Assembly: GCA_937892665.1 (NCBI GenBank)
Contig: CALBJF010000112.1
Coordinates: 1-7,002, forward strand
From: an uncultured euryarchaeote
GTDB lineage: Archaea; Thermoplasmatota; Poseidoniia; Poseidoniales; Poseidoniaceae
Direction: 5' to 3'
Length of the DNA stretch: 7,002 nt
A program made the position numbers and the translations under genes. The notes under the pieces were generated by a model. The model worked only from the letters and a program-made list of their open reading frames with translations. It ran no database searches and was not told the DNA's origin. Below are positions 6,363-7,002 of this stretch, in pieces; within the stretch, counting starts at the first letter, position 1; every line of letters starts with the position of its first letter.

Positions 6363-6371
6363 TCACCTCCT
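6363..6371 (-). promoter_or_regulatory. Consensus Shine-Dalgarno upstream of kae1
   Basis: AGGAGGTGA on the minus strand is the full complement expected of the archaeal 16S rRNA 3' end and the strongest such site in the window. The AGGAGG core sits six bases before a TTG, but 38 bases before the annotated kae1 ATG. It therefore implies that the kae1 transcript has a 5' leader beginning at or upstream of 6371. Confidence 0.6.
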
Positions 6372-6380
6372 AGCGAATAT

Positions 6381-7002
6381 GTGCGAACCATTTTTTTCAA
6401 TGCTGGCTCAATGGCCACTCTTGATGATATTGATTCAATTGCCGATGGGAAAGCAATTATTGTAAATGATAATCTAATTACTTCTATTGGGAATTCAGTA
6501 GAGATTATGGAAGAATACGAATCGAGTGATTCAAAATTTGTGGATGTTTCTGGAAGGGCTATTATTCCTGGTTTAATCGATGCTCATAATCACTTGTTAT
6601 GGGCAGGAGACCGTTTTAACGAACATAAATTACGGATGGATGGAATGACCTACTCGGAGATTGCAGCGACCGGAGGTGGGATTATGCAAACTGTGACTCA
6701 CACACGGCAAGCTAGTAATGATCAACTTCTTCGAATTGGAACACAGAGGATGCAGGAAGCACTCCGCAATGGATGCACATTTCTTGAAGCCAAATCTGGA
6801 TATGGACTTTCGACAAGTGAAGAATTAAGATTACTCAAGGTGCAAAGGGAACTTAACCAATTAGACCATCTACCCTCAATACACTCTACTTGGATGGGGG
6901 CTCATGCGGTGACTCAAGGGAAGTCTTACCAGGAATATACGGAAGAAATTCTTTCAGATCAACTTCCCAAGGTTTTGGAATCTGGACTTGCAGAATCTGC
7001 AG
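6381..7002 (+). CDS. hutI: Imidazolonepropionase (3' end outside window)
   Basis: Third enzyme of histidine degradation: hydrolyses 4-imidazolone-5-propanoate to N-formimidoyl-L-glutamate. The frame stays open to the right edge, giving 207 complete codons of a protein usually about 400 residues long. Amidohydrolase features are clear: the N-terminal beta-sandwich strands (about 1-60), GLIDAHNHLLWAGDR with metal-binding His69 and His71, TYSEIAATGGGI (about 92-103), FLEAKSGYGL (134-143) with the family-specific KSGYG motif, and TWMGAHAV with His175. These separate it from other amidohydrolases such as allantoinase or guanine deaminase. The GTG at 6381 is chosen because it keeps the first beta-strand (RTIFFNAGS); an in-frame ATG at 6411 would remove it. 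No Shine-Dalgarno is visible on this strand: the CACCTCCT just upstream is the complement of the kae1 site. No other hut gene is in the window. Confidence 0.95.
   Translation, partial: MRTIFFNAGSMATLDDIDSIADGKAIIVNDNLITSIGNSVEIMEEYESSDSKFVDVSGRAIIPGLIDAHNHLLWAGDRFNEHKLRMDGMTYSEIAATGGGIMQTVTHTRQASNDQLLRIGTQRMQEALRNGCTFLEAKSGYGLSTSEELRLLKVQRELNQLDHLPSIHSTWMGAHAVTQGKSYQEYTEEILSDQLPKVLESGLAESA

Larger units (their letters stand above)
6330..6380. promoter_or_regulatory. Divergent intergenic region between kae1 and hutI
   Basis: The 51 bases separate two outward-reading genes, so transcription signals for both must lie here or inside the neighbouring coding ends. I see no convincing TATA box for either direction. 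For kae1, an A-run on the minus strand (about 6391-6397), inside hutI, is the only AT-rich candidate at a plausible distance. The hexamer CTAGCG occurs twice in direct orientation (6333-6338 and 6370-6375), 37 bases apart. No Shine-Dalgarno precedes hutI, so that gene may be leaderless. Confidence 0.45.

Noticed and set aside
1..7002. CRISPR array, insertion sequence, tRNA or rRNA gene
   Set aside because: I saw no regularly spaced repeats, transposase motifs, terminal inverted repeats or cloverleaf-like segments; the coding genes fill nearly the whole window.

Overview
The window looks like a piece of archaeal chromosome, most likely from an uncultivated marine Thermoplasmatota lineage such as Marine Group II/III (Poseidoniales-like). 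The reasons are an archaeal/eukaryotic-type Kae1, a stand-alone methylmalonyl-CoA mutase catalytic subunit, a SlyD-like FKBP and a histidine-catabolism gene together in moderately AT-rich, very gene-dense DNA. Several genes have ribosome binding sites matching the AGGAGGTGA consensus. The lineage is an inference from gene content; no rRNA or other phylogenetic marker RNA is present.

Layout. From about 6330 leftwards to base 1, eight genes lie head to tail on the minus strand: kae1 (5313-6329), a 294-residue disordered/basic protein of unknown function (4404-5288), an FKBP-type prolyl isomerase with a His-rich tail (3926-4399), the methylmalonyl-CoA mutase catalytic subunit (2308-3882), methylmalonyl-CoA epimerase (1879-2298), a 101-residue unknown protein (1523-1828), a NatA-like ABC ATPase (685-1509) and a NatB-like ABC permease cut by the left edge (1-692). 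The gaps are 24, 4, 43, 9, 50 and 13 bases, followed by an 8-base overlap, so much of this could be one or a few transcripts. Diverging to the right is the 5' part of imidazolonepropionase, hutI (6381 to the right edge). Only 51 bases separate it from kae1, and no stretch over 300 bases lacks a gene.

How the genes relate. The epimerase and mutase are consecutive steps that bring propionyl-CoA-derived (2S)-methylmalonyl-CoA to succinyl-CoA; the cobalamin-binding partner subunit is not in the window. NatA and NatB form one ABC-2 export system. Kae1 (tRNA t6A modification), the FKBP (protein folding) and the two unknown proteins have no obvious metabolic link to these and look like housekeeping neighbours. 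HutI belongs to histidine degradation and is transcribed separately.

Points for a second look. A near-perfect Shine-Dalgarno upstream of kae1 is followed by a TTG and a TAG in frame with kae1 rather than by the kae1 ATG. The epimerase carries Gln-Gln where the family usually has His-His, which includes a metal ligand. The two unrecognised proteins also merit searching. I found no CRISPR array, insertion sequence, tRNA or clearly new multi-gene system.
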